Shown here piece by piece: positions 18,819 to 27,312 of a DNA stretch of 64,000 nt (positions within the stretch are counted from its first letter, which is position 1; each line of letters begins with the position of its first letter). Position numbers and translations under genes: made by a program. This stretch comes from JBBRVW01 sp038246545 (GTDB lineage Bacteria; Actinomycetota; Actinomycetes; JACCUZ01): positions 56,414 through 120,413 of the forward strand of contig JBBRVW010000008.1 of assembly GCA_038246545.1 (NCBI GenBank). The letters are read 5' to 3'. The notes below the pieces were generated by a model. That model worked only from the letters and a program-made list of their open reading frames with translations, was not told the DNA's origin and did not search any database.

Positions 18819-20186
18819 ATGTTCGATCGGTCGGCAGAGCAGGCAGAAGCGGGGACAGGGCCGCCCCGGTCCGCCGCGCCTCCGGCCGGCACCGTCGGCA
18901 CCGTCGGCACCGAGACGCTGCGGCGGTGGGTGCACGAGCTGGCAGGCCCGGACCGGCGGGTGGACGATGCCGAGCGCATCGAGCAGATCCGGCTCCTCGA
19001 GCAGCTCACGTCTGCGGCCGCCGCGACGCAGGCGGTCGTGACCGCCGACTTCGTGGCGTCGCAGCGTGCCGAGCAGGCGGCGGCCGGGGTCCCGCCCGCG
19101 CGGCTCGGCCAGGGCGTCGCGGCCCAGGTGGCGCTGGCCCGTCGCGAGTCGCCGCACCGCGGTGGGCAGCACGTGGGGCTCGCGCAGGCGCTGGTGCGGG
19201 AGCTGCCCGGCACCCTGGCCGAGCTCCGCGCCGGCCGGACCAGCGAGTGGCCTGCGACCCTCGTCGCGCGCGAGACGGCTGCCTGGGCGCGGACGCCCGC
19301 CGCGCGGCCGATGCCGAGATCGCCCCGCAGCTGGCCGGGCTCGGCGACCGGGCGGACCGAGGCCGTCGCCCGCTGCATCGCCTACCGGCTGGACTCGGAG
19401 GCCTTCATGGCCCGCACCCGCGGTGCGGCGAAGGACCGGCGCGTGAGCCTCCGGCCGCCGCCGGACACCATGTCCCGACTGACCAGCTTCCTGCCCGTCG
19501 CGCAAGGAGTGGCGGCCTACGCCACCCTCTGCCGCGAGGCCGACCGGCTCGTCGCGGAGGGCGATCCTCGCAGCCGCGGCCAGATCATGGCCGACACCCT
19601 CGTCGAGCGGGTCACCGGCCAGGCGAGCGCGGACGCCGTTGCGGTCGAGGTGCAGCTCGTGATCCGCGACTCCTCGTTGTTCGACGTTGACGACGAACCG
19701 GCCGAGTTGGTCGGCGCAGGCCCGATCCCCGCAGCCGTGGCGCGCGACCTCGTCCGCAACGCGGCGGCGCAGGTCTTCCTGCGCCGGCTCTTCACCCGTC
19801 CGAGGGACGGCGCACTGGTCGCGATGGAGTCCCGTCGACGGGCCTTCCCGCTCTCGCTGCGACGGTTCCTCGTCGTGCGCGACCAGGTGTGCCGCACGTC
19901 GTGGTGCGGTGCACCCGTCCGGCACGCCGACCACGTCGTCCCCGACGTCGAGGGCGGCGCCACCAGTGCCGACAACGGGCAGGGCCTGTGCGCGGCCTGT
20001 AACTACGCGAAGCAGGCGCCCGGGTGGCGTGCCATACCCGGCCCCGGAGGTGCCGGCGAGGTCGTCGAGACGAGCACGCCGACCCACCATCGCTACCCGA
20101 GCCGCCCACCACCGCTGCCCGGCTCGCACACGAGGCCCACGAGCCCGATGGAGCTGCACGTCGGACGCCTGCTCGAGGCTGCCTGA
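18819..20186 (+). CDS. DUF222 / HNH endonuclease-signature protein (13E12 type) with a compensated frameshift pair
   Basis: The protein (455 residues) has a DUF222 domain and a C-terminal HNH motif: VCRTSWCGAPVRHADHV, then GLCAACNYAKQAPGW. The family is widespread and repeated in actinobacterial genomes, and its role is unproven. Residues from about Trp156 to Gly178 (WARTPAARPMPR...) do not look like the family. The +1 frame there reads LGADARRAADAEIAPQLAGL, which does. One base is apparently missing near 19282 and one is extra near 19351, so 23-24 codons are shifted and the frame then recovers. Either sequencing errors or a natural double indel would explain it. Confidence 0.78.
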   Translation: MFDRSAEQAEAGTGPPRSAAPPAGTVGTVGTETLRRWVHELAGPDRRVDDAERIEQIRLLEQLTSAAAATQAVVTADFVASQRAEQAAAGVPPARLGQGVAAQVALARRESPHRGGQHVGLAQALVRELPGTLAELRAGRTSEWPATLVARETAAWARTPAARPMPRSPRSWPGSATGRTEAVARCIAYRLDSEAFMARTRGAAKDRRVSLRPPPDTMSRLTSFLPVAQGVAAYATLCREADRLVAEGDPRSRGQIMADTLVERVTGQASADAVAVEVQLVIRDSSLFDVDDEPAELVGAGPIPAAVARDLVRNAAAQVFLRRLFTRPRDGALVAMESRRRAFPLSLRRFLVVRDQVCRTSWCGAPVRHADHVVPDVEGGATSADNGQGLCAACNYAKQAPGWRAIPGPGGAGEVVETSTPTHHRYPSRPPPLPGSHTRPTSPMELHVGRLLEAA

Positions 20187-20200
20187 CCCCGCGGCGGCGC

Positions 20201-21919
20201 CTAGGGTCGCGCAGCCTGCAGCAGCAGCGCCGACAGCAGTGCGCGACCGGCACCCGCGTCGCCGGCCTGCGCCGCGCGGGCGAACGAGAGGGTCGACGAC
20301 GAACCACCCGGCCCGGCGAACGCCTCCGCGCCACCGGGCCGCGGCGCCGGCAGCTTCCGGCAGCGCACGTCCGGGCCCGCGCCGGCCTTGCGAGCCGGCA
20401 GCTTGCCGGTGGCCAGGTAGCGGAAGATCCGGTTGTCCGTGCACGCGTTGCCGCTCGGCGTCACGGCGTGGTTCGTGCCGCCGACCACCGCGACCAGCCG
20501 CGAAAGTGGCGCGATGGAGCGCAGGTAGCGGCTGCCGGAGTACGGCGTCGCGGCGTCCCTGGTCTCGTCGACCAACAGGGCCGAGCCGAGGGCTGCACCG
20601 TCGACCCGCGTACGCGCGTGCGCCCGGGCCGGCCAGTGGTAGCAGGGCCCGTTGAACCATGCGTTGCCCCACGTGAGGAACGGGGCGGCGTAGTAGGTCG
20701 ACCACTGGTCCTGCAGGAAGGCCTCGTCCTTCCAGGTGTCGTCGACGCAGGACACGGCGTTGTAGACCGCGTAGGAGTTGTCGTCACCGGGGGTGTCGAA
20801 GTCCTGGTACGCCGCGACCACGTCGTCGCCGGCGCCCTGCCCGACCCAGCCGGCGAAGACGCCGGCCAGCCGCGGCCACAGGAAGTCGGCGTACCCCGCG
20901 TAAAGGAAGACGTCGTCCCACTCGTCTGGCCCGACGACGCCGTTGATCGGTGTGTCGGCCAGCTGCGCATGGACCGTCTTGTAACGCGCCTCGACCGCAC
21001 CCCGGGTGGCCCCCAGATGGTACGTCGCGTCGTGCCGGGCCACCCAGCCGAAGAAGATCCCGATGTTGCGCTGGAAGGCGAGGTCCTGCTCGAGGTTCGC
21101 GCGGTACCACACCTTGCGCGGGTCGACGTTGCTGTCCAGCACCATCCGGCGCACCCGCTGCGGGAACAGCGTCGCGTAGACCTGGCCGAGGTAGGTGCCG
21201 TAGGAGAAGCCGTAGTAGCTGATCCGGTCCACGCCGAGCGCCGCGCGGATCTGGTCCATGTCGCGAGCCGAGTCGGTGGTGCGCATGTGATCGAGCAACC
21301 TGCCGCCCGCCTTGCCGCAGTCGGCGGCGTACCGGCGGGACCGTCGCTGCCAGACGTGGAACAGGTGCGGAGTGCTCGGCACGTACTCCGGCCGGTCGGG
21401 TCCGAAGTACCGGGGGTCGCAGGACAGCGACGGCCGGCTGGCACCCACGCCCCGCGGGTCGAAGCCGATCCAGTCATACGCACGCCCGACGTCCGGGCGG
21501 CCGAAGTCGAGGCTGATGATCGGGCCGAGAACCGACATGGTGAGGCCGGAGCCGCCGGGTCCGCCCGGGTTCAGCAGCAGGGCGCCCTGGTACCTCGACG
21601 GCCTGACCGTGTGCGTGATGCGGGAGACCGCCAGGCGGATCTGCCTCCCCCCCGGGCGGGAGTAGTCGAGCGGCACCTTCACGAACCCGCAGCGCGCGCC
21701 GAAACCGCGCAGGGTCGGGTCCGAGCACCTCCCCCAGTCGACCGACGAGACCGCCGCGACCGCGGCGGGCGCGGCCGTAGCCGCACCCCCCGGCGCCGTC
21801 ACCACGAAAGCGGTGGCGGACAGGGAGGCAGCGAGGGCAAGAGCCGGCAGCTTCAACGAGGTCCCCGATCGTCGACGGCCGGGCGCCCGTGCGGCGCCGG
21901 CACTGGTTGAGCCGCGCAC
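20201..21919 (-). CDS. Secreted alpha/beta hydrolase, TAP-like (peptidase S33 type)
   Basis: The 572-residue protein resembles Streptomyces tripeptidyl aminopeptidases. It has a signal peptide (LPALALAASLSATAFVV), the LLLNPGGPGGSGL loop near the oxyanion hole, WIGFDPRGVGAS, and the nucleophile elbow GFSYGTYLG. The catalytic Asp and His fall in VDETRDAATPYSG and GGTNHAVTPSGN. The GTG at 21919 is the most sensible start; the open frame upstream runs antisense to a cupin gene remnant. Released peptides would come from extracellular proteins, but substrate specificity is inferred only. Confidence 0.82.
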   Translation of the reverse strand: MRGSTSAGAARAPGRRRSGTSLKLPALALAASLSATAFVVTAPGGAATAAPAAVAAVSSVDWGRCSDPTLRGFGARCGFVKVPLDYSRPGGRQIRLAVSRITHTVRPSRYQGALLLNPGGPGGSGLTMSVLGPIISLDFGRPDVGRAYDWIGFDPRGVGASRPSLSCDPRYFGPDRPEYVPSTPHLFHVWQRRSRRYAADCGKAGGRLLDHMRTTDSARDMDQIRAALGVDRISYYGFSYGTYLGQVYATLFPQRVRRMVLDSNVDPRKVWYRANLEQDLAFQRNIGIFFGWVARHDATYHLGATRGAVEARYKTVHAQLADTPINGVVGPDEWDDVFLYAGYADFLWPRLAGVFAGWVGQGAGDDVVAAYQDFDTPGDDNSYAVYNAVSCVDDTWKDEAFLQDQWSTYYAAPFLTWGNAWFNGPCYHWPARAHARTRVDGAALGSALLVDETRDAATPYSGSRYLRSIAPLSRLVAVVGGTNHAVTPSGNACTDNRIFRYLATGKLPARKAGAGPDVRCRKLPAPRPGGAEAFAGPGGSSSTLSFARAAQAGDAGAGRALLSALLLQAARP

Positions 21920-21960
21920 GACAACGCCGACAATCTGCCAGAACCGGCGCCTCGCTGTCT

Positions 21961-22376
21961 GCTTCGCCGGGCCTTCACAACCCGTCGGGGAACACCGTCC
22001 ACTACCTCGCGACGGGGGCGAGCACCGACGGCCAGCTGGGCCTCTACAGCTGGGAGATGAGGCCGGCCCGCCCGCGACGGCCCGGACCCGCACTTCCACC
22101 GGAGCATCACCGAGCCCTTCTACGTGCTGTCCGGCACGGTCCGGCTGCTCGACGGGCACCGACTGGATCGACGGCACCCCCCGGCGACTTCCTGTGCGTG
22201 CCGCAGGGCGGCGTCCACGGTTTCCGCAACGAGTCGCGCCGGCCGCCGTCGATGCTCATCCTGTTCACCCCGGCGCGCCGCGCGAGGACTAGTCCGAACG
22301 GGTCGCGACCACGAAGGACATGACCGAGGAGGAGCGACCGGAGTTCTTCCGCCGCCACGACACCTTCTGGGTGTGA
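21961..22376 (+). pseudogene. Cupin-domain gene wrecked by several frameshifts
   Basis: Pieces of a small cupin protein can be read in order, but in shifting frames. They are NPSGNTVHYLATG...LGLYSWEM, then PHFHRSITEPFYVLSGTVRLLDG, TDWIDGT, GDFLCVPQGGVHGFRNES, RPPSMLILFTP, and finally EERPEFFRRHDTFWV before a TGA at 22374. The metal-binding HFH and GGVHGF motifs remain. At least four frame changes are needed, so no intact product is possible. It is convergent with the gene at 22380 and divergent from the hydrolase gene. Confidence 0.72.
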
Positions 22377-22379
22377 GCG

Positions 22380-22988
22380 TCAGCGCGGCGAGGAGAACCA
22401 CGGCTTCGGGAGGTCGAGGAACTCCGGCTCACCGGTGCTCAGCGACATCAGCTCCTCCATCTGCTGCTGCAGCTCCGCCGGCGCCTCCTTCTGCTCCCCC
22501 TCGCGGGCGGCCGCCTCGGAGGTGAAGTAGTTGACCATCGTCCAGCGACCGTCGGCGTGCCCGATGCTGAGGCTGCCGAGGATGTCGGGGCGGAACGCCG
22601 ACCAGTCGGTGTCGTCCTGCTCCATCAGCTTCCAAGCCCGGTCGGGGTCGGTGCTCCCGCCCTGCATGACCTGGACGAAGCCGGCCTCGTCGGGGTTGCC
22701 GCGCACGTCGACGAGCACCCGGCTGCTGTCGCGGAAGGTCGCCTCGCCGTCCAACAGCTTCGACATCTCGCCCCACCACTCGCCCTGCTCGGGCCGGTCA
22801 CTGTTCGCTCGCGCCGACTCCTCGGAGTCGAAGCGCACCACGGCCACCAGCCGGCCGTCCGACGTGAAGCCGCCGGTGCTGCCCAGCCAGCCGGTGGCGC
22901 CGGCCGACAGCTCGTCGACCCACCGGTCCACCGCCGCCCGAACCGCGGTCTGGTCGCTGGTCGTCGCCTCGATCACCTGGACGAACAT
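22380..22988 (-). CDS. Hypothetical protein, duplicated ferredoxin-like (ABM-type) fold suspected
   Basis: The 202 residues read as two similar halves. Each begins with FVQV (MFVQVIEAT and AGFVQVMQG), contains a GRLVAVVRFDS or GRWTMVNYFTS strand, and ends with an SEE/SEA-AR helix. This internal repeat suggests a dimeric alpha-beta barrel within one chain, as in antibiotic-biosynthesis-monooxygenase-like proteins. No catalytic residues or function can be assigned. The stop lies four bases from the end of the cupin remnant. Confidence 0.7.
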   Translation of the reverse strand: MFVQVIEATTSDQTAVRAAVDRWVDELSAGATGWLGSTGGFTSDGRLVAVVRFDSEESARANSDRPEQGEWWGEMSKLLDGEATFRDSSRVLVDVRGNPDEAGFVQVMQGGSTDPDRAWKLMEQDDTDWSAFRPDILGSLSIGHADGRWTMVNYFTSEAAAREGEQKEAPAELQQQMEELMSLSTGEPEFLDLPKPWFSSPR

Positions 22989-23119
22989 GGGGCACCTCCG
23001 TCGTGGCCGGCCACCATGACCGGCCCGTCCCGACGCTAGGCCCGCCGGGCCGGACCGTCGAGGGGGCAGCTGCCGCGTGCCCGGTCCGGCCTGCAGCCGC
23101 GTGGTGGAAGGATCGCCTC

Positions 23120-24121
23120 ATGTCCGGACTGACGGTGGGTTACGCGGCGATGCTCGAGCAGTTCGGGCCGCGCGAGGCGGTCGAGCTGACGGTGCTCGCC
23201 GAACGGCACGGCTTCTCCGGCTGCATGGCGGCCGACCACTTCCAGCCATGGGTGCCGCAGCAGGGGCAGTCGTCGTTCGTCTGGAACGTGCTCAGCGCGG
23301 TCGGCGAGCGCACCACCGGCGATCTCGGCCCCGGCGTGACCTGCCCGTCGTTCCGGTTCCACCCCGCCGTGGTCGCGCAGGCATCGGCGACGCTGGAGGC
23401 GATGTACCCCGGCCGGCACTGGCTCGGCGTCGGGGCCGGCGAGGCGCTCAACGAGCACGTCATCGGTGGCTACTGGCCGGAGGCCGCCGAGCGCTCGCTG
23501 CGGATGTTCGAGGCCATCGACGTCATCAAGAAGCTGTTCGACGGGTCGGTCGCCGGCAAGGACGTCAAGCACCAGGGCCGGTTCTTCACCCTGGAGACCA
23601 CCCGGCTCTGGACGATGCCGGACACTCCCCCGCCGGTCCTGGTTGCCACCGCCGGACCGGTCAACGCCAGGCGGACCGGCAGGCACGCCGACGGCATCAT
23701 CACCGTGGGAGCGCCGCTTTCGAAGATCGGCGGGCTGTTCGGCAAGTTCGCCGAGGGCGCCCGCGAGGCCGGCAAGGACCCCGACACCATGCCGAAGGTC
23801 CTGCAGCTGCACCTGTCCTGGGCCGAGACCGACGAGCAGGCTCTGGCCAACGCGATGACCGAGTGGCCCAACGGGGGCATGAAGTTCGCCAAGGCGGACA
23901 TCCGGTCGCCGCACGACTTCGCGGCGATGGCGGCGCTGGTCCGCCCCGAGGACTTCGAGGGGCGCATGGTCATCTCGGCCGACCCCGACGTGCACCGTGA
24001 GCACATCCAGAAGTTCGTCGACCTCGGCTTCGACCGCGTGTACCTGCACAACGTCGGACGCAACCAGGCCGAGTGGATCGAGGTCTTCGGACGCGAGGTG
24101 CTCCCCAAGCTGGTGCGCTGA
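23120..24121 (+). CDS. F420-dependent LLM-class oxidoreductase (G6PDH-like family)
   Basis: This 333-residue TIM-barrel enzyme resembles F420-dependent glucose-6-phosphate dehydrogenase and its TIGR03557 relatives. Family blocks include FSGCMAADHFQPW, GPGVTCPSFRFHPAVVAQ, LGVGAGEALNEHV and GRHADGIITVG. It should move hydride between coenzyme F420 and an unidentified substrate in the cytosol. The ATG at 23120 is preceded by GGAAGGA. It is transcribed alone, towards the MBL-fold gene. Confidence 0.87.
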   Translation: MSGLTVGYAAMLEQFGPREAVELTVLAERHGFSGCMAADHFQPWVPQQGQSSFVWNVLSAVGERTTGDLGPGVTCPSFRFHPAVVAQASATLEAMYPGRHWLGVGAGEALNEHVIGGYWPEAAERSLRMFEAIDVIKKLFDGSVAGKDVKHQGRFFTLETTRLWTMPDTPPPVLVATAGPVNARRTGRHADGIITVGAPLSKIGGLFGKFAEGAREAGKDPDTMPKVLQLHLSWAETDEQALANAMTEWPNGGMKFAKADIRSPHDFAAMAALVRPEDFEGRMVISADPDVHREHIQKFVDLGFDRVYLHNVGRNQAEWIEVFGREVLPKLVR

Positions 24122-24131
24122 CGCCGCTTGC

Positions 24132-24698
24132 TCAGCGCGGCGTCGACTCGTCCGGTGTGAACGCCGGTCCGTGCCCGGGGACGATGGTCACCGGCTCCAG
24201 GTCGAGCAACCGGACCCGGCTGGCATGGAGCGAGGACAGGTCCGTCGCGCGCGGGTCGTCAGCCGGGCCGTCGGCGAACCACCAGAGGTGCGTGCAGGCG
24301 ACGAGCCCGCCGGCGGTCTCGACGAGCGTAGAGATGTCCTGCGCGGTGTGCCCCGGCGTCTCGATCAGTCGGACGTGGGCCGACAGCTCGCGCCCCTCGG
24401 CCGGCTGGTCGTCCCACTGGTCGCCCTGGTAGACCGCCCACACGTCGTGCACGCGGGCGGCCGGGAACAGCGCGATGTGCCAGGTGTGGTCGGGGTGGTG
24501 GTGGCTCAGGACGACGTCGGTCACGTCCTTCGGCCGGACACCGGCCTCGGCCAGCGGGTCCAGGATCAGGCGCGGGTCGCGCACCATTCCGGGGTCGACC
24601 ACGACGGTGACCTCGCCGTCGCGGACCAGGACCACGGAGGACGCGACGCCCTGGTCGGTCGCGTACCCGGCGTGCAGGACGGTCAGCTCGGCAGCCAT
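24132..24698 (-). CDS. MBL-fold metallohydrolase
   Basis: The 188-residue protein carries the metallo-beta-lactamase fold signature SHHHPDHTWH. Further ligands are supplied by ETPGHTAQD and the C-terminal VPGHGPAF. It resembles the MBLAC1-like hydrolases rather than true beta-lactamases. The substrate is unknown. The start ATG at 24698 begins the sequence MAAELTVLHAGYA. It is convergent with the F420 enzyme, ten bases apart. Confidence 0.82.
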   Translation of the reverse strand: MAAELTVLHAGYATDQGVASSVVLVRDGEVTVVVDPGMVRDPRLILDPLAEAGVRPKDVTDVVLSHHHPDHTWHIALFPAARVHDVWAVYQGDQWDDQPAEGRELSAHVRLIETPGHTAQDISTLVETAGGLVACTHLWWFADGPADDPRATDLSSLHASRVRLLDLEPVTIVPGHGPAFTPDESTPR

Positions 24699-25139
24699 GC
24701 CGGCACCGTACCGGCGGCCCCCGCGTTCGCTCGAGGAGGGACTCGCAGCAGCCTCCTGGCAGGAACCGGGCAGCGACATCCCAGCCGCAGCCTGCACGGT
24801 TCGCCTCACATGACGATGACCCAGGACGCGCGGAAGCCGTGCCGCTCGTCCGAGCACGCACGGCCACCATGCCGGGCAGCGCCCCGGGGGTGGCCGCCAG
24901 CCGTGGCTCGGCGCCACCGTTGGTTGGTTGGTTGGTGGAACTACTGGGACGCTGCTCGAACCCCGGTAAGTTGGATCCGGCCCCGGCAGCGATCCAACCT
25001 ACGTGGGTGATCGATGCGCCGTAGAGGTGGTCTCACGTCGAGCCGGCTCATGGCTTGCTCGTCTTCGTCAAGGCTGTTCCTGGCAGCGAGGGCCGACGAG
25101 ATGCATGATCGGAGAACCACGGGGCCGTGACGGTGCTGG
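24699..25139. other. Intergenic region with a TTGG microsatellite and an inverted repeat
   Basis: About 440 bases without a gene. It holds four tandem TTGG units (24920-24935) and an imperfect 12-base inverted repeat (24966-24977 with 24991-25002, core GTTGGATC/GATCCAAC). No convincing tRNA, promoter or reading frame was found. Confidence 0.55.
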
Positions 25140-26684
25140 ATGGCTTCCATCGGACGAGCTGTGAGCAGACGCCGGGCCACGCGAGCGTCGCCCGCGGTGG
25201 TCATGCTGCCCGTCGTGCTGCTGCTGGGCGCGTGCGCGGGCAGGGCCGCCGACGCCGGGCCGGTGGAGCGACTCCGCTTCACCGAGTGCGCCGACCGCCT
25301 GCCCGTCGCTGAGGCAAACATCGGCCAGTCCCGGCTCGATCGGCTCGAATTCAGCTGCGCCCGCCTGCCTGTACCCCTCAACCATGCCGATCCCGATGGG
25401 GCGCAGCTCTCGGTCGCTGTCGTGAGGGTCCGGTCCCACGACCAGCAGCGTCGGCTCGGGTCGTTGGTGCTGAACCCCGGCGGCCCTGGCCAGTCCGGGT
25501 CGGCCTACGTCGCATACTGGGCGAGCTGGCTCTCCGACGACGTCCTGTCGAGGTTCGACGTCGTGACATTCGACCCCCGCGGCACCGGCGCGTCAGAGCC
25601 GATCGACTGCGGACCGGTGCCGGCAGACACCGAGCTGTCGCGCTTCCCCGACCTGCTCTCGGAGACCGGCTACGCCGCAGCGGCCGCGGTGAGCCGCCAG
25701 CCGATGGACGCCTGCGCACAGGTCCTCGGGCGCCGGGCACCGTTCTTCAGCACCCAACAGACCGCCCGTGACCTCGAGCTGCTGCGGCAGGCCCTGGGCG
25801 ACCGACGCCTCACGTATGTCGGGTTCTCCTACGGCGCCAAGCTCGGCGCCGAGTACGCCCACCAGTTCCCGGAGCGCGTCCGGGCGCTGGTTCTCGACGC
25901 GCCGAGCGACCCGTCGAAGGACCCGGTCGCCGTCACCGAGGCGCAGGTCGCGGCCTTCGAGCGGTCCTTCCAGTCCTGGGCGGACGACTGCCCGGCCCGG
26001 CCCACGTGCGCCCCGCTGGGCGATCCGCGGACGTACGTCGCCGACCTGGTGGCCCGGGCCGGCGACGCGCCGATCGCCAGCCGGCGCCCGGGCGGTGACC
26101 TGCCGGCGACCGGGGCCGACGTGATGGAAGCCGTGCAGGCGCTGCTCTACCAGCAGGCGACCTGGCCGTTGCTCGACGACGCACTCGCCGAGGCGACGGC
26201 TGGCGACTCCGGCAGCATCCACGAGGCGATCGACCACGCCAACGGCCGGTCGGGCGCCGACGACGGAGTGCCGGACCCTGCCGACGCGGGTCTCGTGATC
26301 AACTGCAACGACCGCCCTCCCGGGCCCACGGAGGCGGAGATCAAGGCGGCCGCTCGGCGGCTGACGGCCAGGCTCCCGGTCTTCGGGGCTTGGGGCTCGT
26401 GGGGCCTGTTCGGCTGCGCGTTCTGGCCGGTCGAGCGGCACGTACTCGAGCCGCCGACCGCCCCCACCGCGGCACTGGTCCTGGTGGTGGGGTCGGTGGG
26501 CGACCCGGCTACGCCCTACGCCGGTGCGGTCCGACTCGTCGAGGCGCTCGGTCACGCGACCCTGCTCACCTGGGAGGGCAACGGCCACACGGCATACGGG
26601 CAGTCGGACTGCATCAACCACCTGGTGGACGACTACCTGATCCGGCGCGCCGCTCCCGACCCCGGCACCCACTGCCCGGGCTGA
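25140..26684 (+). CDS. Alpha/beta hydrolase lipoprotein, TAP-like (peptidase S33 type)
   Basis: The 514-residue protein has a lipoprotein signal ending in LLLGACAG, so Cys27-28 would be lipidated and the enzyme held on the outer face of the membrane. The hydrolase motifs are LVLNPGGPGQSGS, VTFDPRGTGAS and the nucleophile elbow GFSYGAKLG. The charge-relay Asp and His are in VVGSVGDPATPY and WEGNGHTAYG. It is the second TAP-like hydrolase in the window, clearly divergent from the one at 20201-21919, so not a recent duplicate. Confidence 0.85.
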   Translation: MASIGRAVSRRRATRASPAVVMLPVVLLLGACAGRAADAGPVERLRFTECADRLPVAEANIGQSRLDRLEFSCARLPVPLNHADPDGAQLSVAVVRVRSHDQQRRLGSLVLNPGGPGQSGSAYVAYWASWLSDDVLSRFDVVTFDPRGTGASEPIDCGPVPADTELSRFPDLLSETGYAAAAAVSRQPMDACAQVLGRRAPFFSTQQTARDLELLRQALGDRRLTYVGFSYGAKLGAEYAHQFPERVRALVLDAPSDPSKDPVAVTEAQVAAFERSFQSWADDCPARPTCAPLGDPRTYVADLVARAGDAPIASRRPGGDLPATGADVMEAVQALLYQQATWPLLDDALAEATAGDSGSIHEAIDHANGRSGADDGVPDPADAGLVINCNDRPPGPTEAEIKAAARRLTARLPVFGAWGSWGLFGCAFWPVERHVLEPPTAPTAALVLVVGSVGDPATPYAGAVRLVEALGHATLLTWEGNGHTAYGQSDCINHLVDDYLIRRAAPDPGTHCPG

Positions 26685-26854
26685 CGCACCGGCCCCACGG
26701 ACCGGCCGTCGCAGCCGACACCGACTCCCCCGCAGGCAGGAGCGCCCAGGGCAGCGACACGTCGCGCGGCGAACGCGCGAGCACCCCGCGGGTCGCAATG
26801 CCCCAGTGACCCAACGGCCGAGCAGGTTTGGTCAGCCAGTCAGTGTCAGTTCAG

Positions 26855-27223
26855 TGGAGGTGGCGGGAATCGAACCCGCGTCCTTCGGTGCAGAGAAAGG
26901 GCTTCTCCGGGCGCAGCCTGCAGCTGATTTTCTCGGCCCCAGCAGTCACGCAGGCAAGCTGCTGACAGGCCCAGCCGCTGTGAGATTTCCTGCGTGACCC
27001 CGCGGCCGGGTCACGCAGTGGAGCCTTCTAGCTGATGCCAGGATCCGGGCCGAAGGCACTCCCGGGCTGACAGCCTGCTCTCGCTACTTAGGCAGCGAGG
27101 GCGTAGGCGCGCTGATTGGAATCGGCGCTTGTTGTGGTGCTGGGCATGGTTCACGAGATCATCCCAGCCATCCTCGGCCCGCTTCCCCTGACTTCACATC
27201 CGAAGTCGAGACCATTCACCCCC
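26855..27223 (-). ncRNA. ssrA: Transfer-messenger RNA
   Basis: The minus strand starts GGGGGUGAAUGGUCUCGAC and ends in the T-arm GGGUUCGAUUCCCGCC followed by CACCUCCA. The ends pair as a 7-bp acceptor stem (GGGGGUG with CACCUCC). The tag reading frame encodes ADSNQRAYALAA and then TAA, close to the Mycobacterium tuberculosis tag as I recall it. CCA is not encoded, so it would be added after processing. tmRNA works with SmpB (36305-36784) to rescue stalled ribosomes and tag the unfinished proteins for degradation. Confidence 0.96.
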
Positions 27224-27241
27224 TGTGCAGTTGTGCAGCCC

Positions 27242-27247
27242 AGTCTA
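27242..27247 (-). promoter_or_regulatory. Possible -10 box for ssrA
   Basis: TAGACT on the minus strand lies 18 bases before the mature tmRNA 5' end, which allows a short 5' leader removed by RNase P. No good -35 box is visible at the usual distance. Confidence 0.35.
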
Positions 27248-27312
27248 CGAGGCGGAGCGGCGCGCGGCCAGCCGAATGCTTTCCCGGGCCCCGGCTGGGT
27301 ACAGGCGCGCGG

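Noticed and set aside
24920..25010. tRNA-like remnant (GCTCGAACCCC with a nearby inverted repeat)
   Set aside because: No cloverleaf could be built; the acceptor, D and anticodon arms do not pair.
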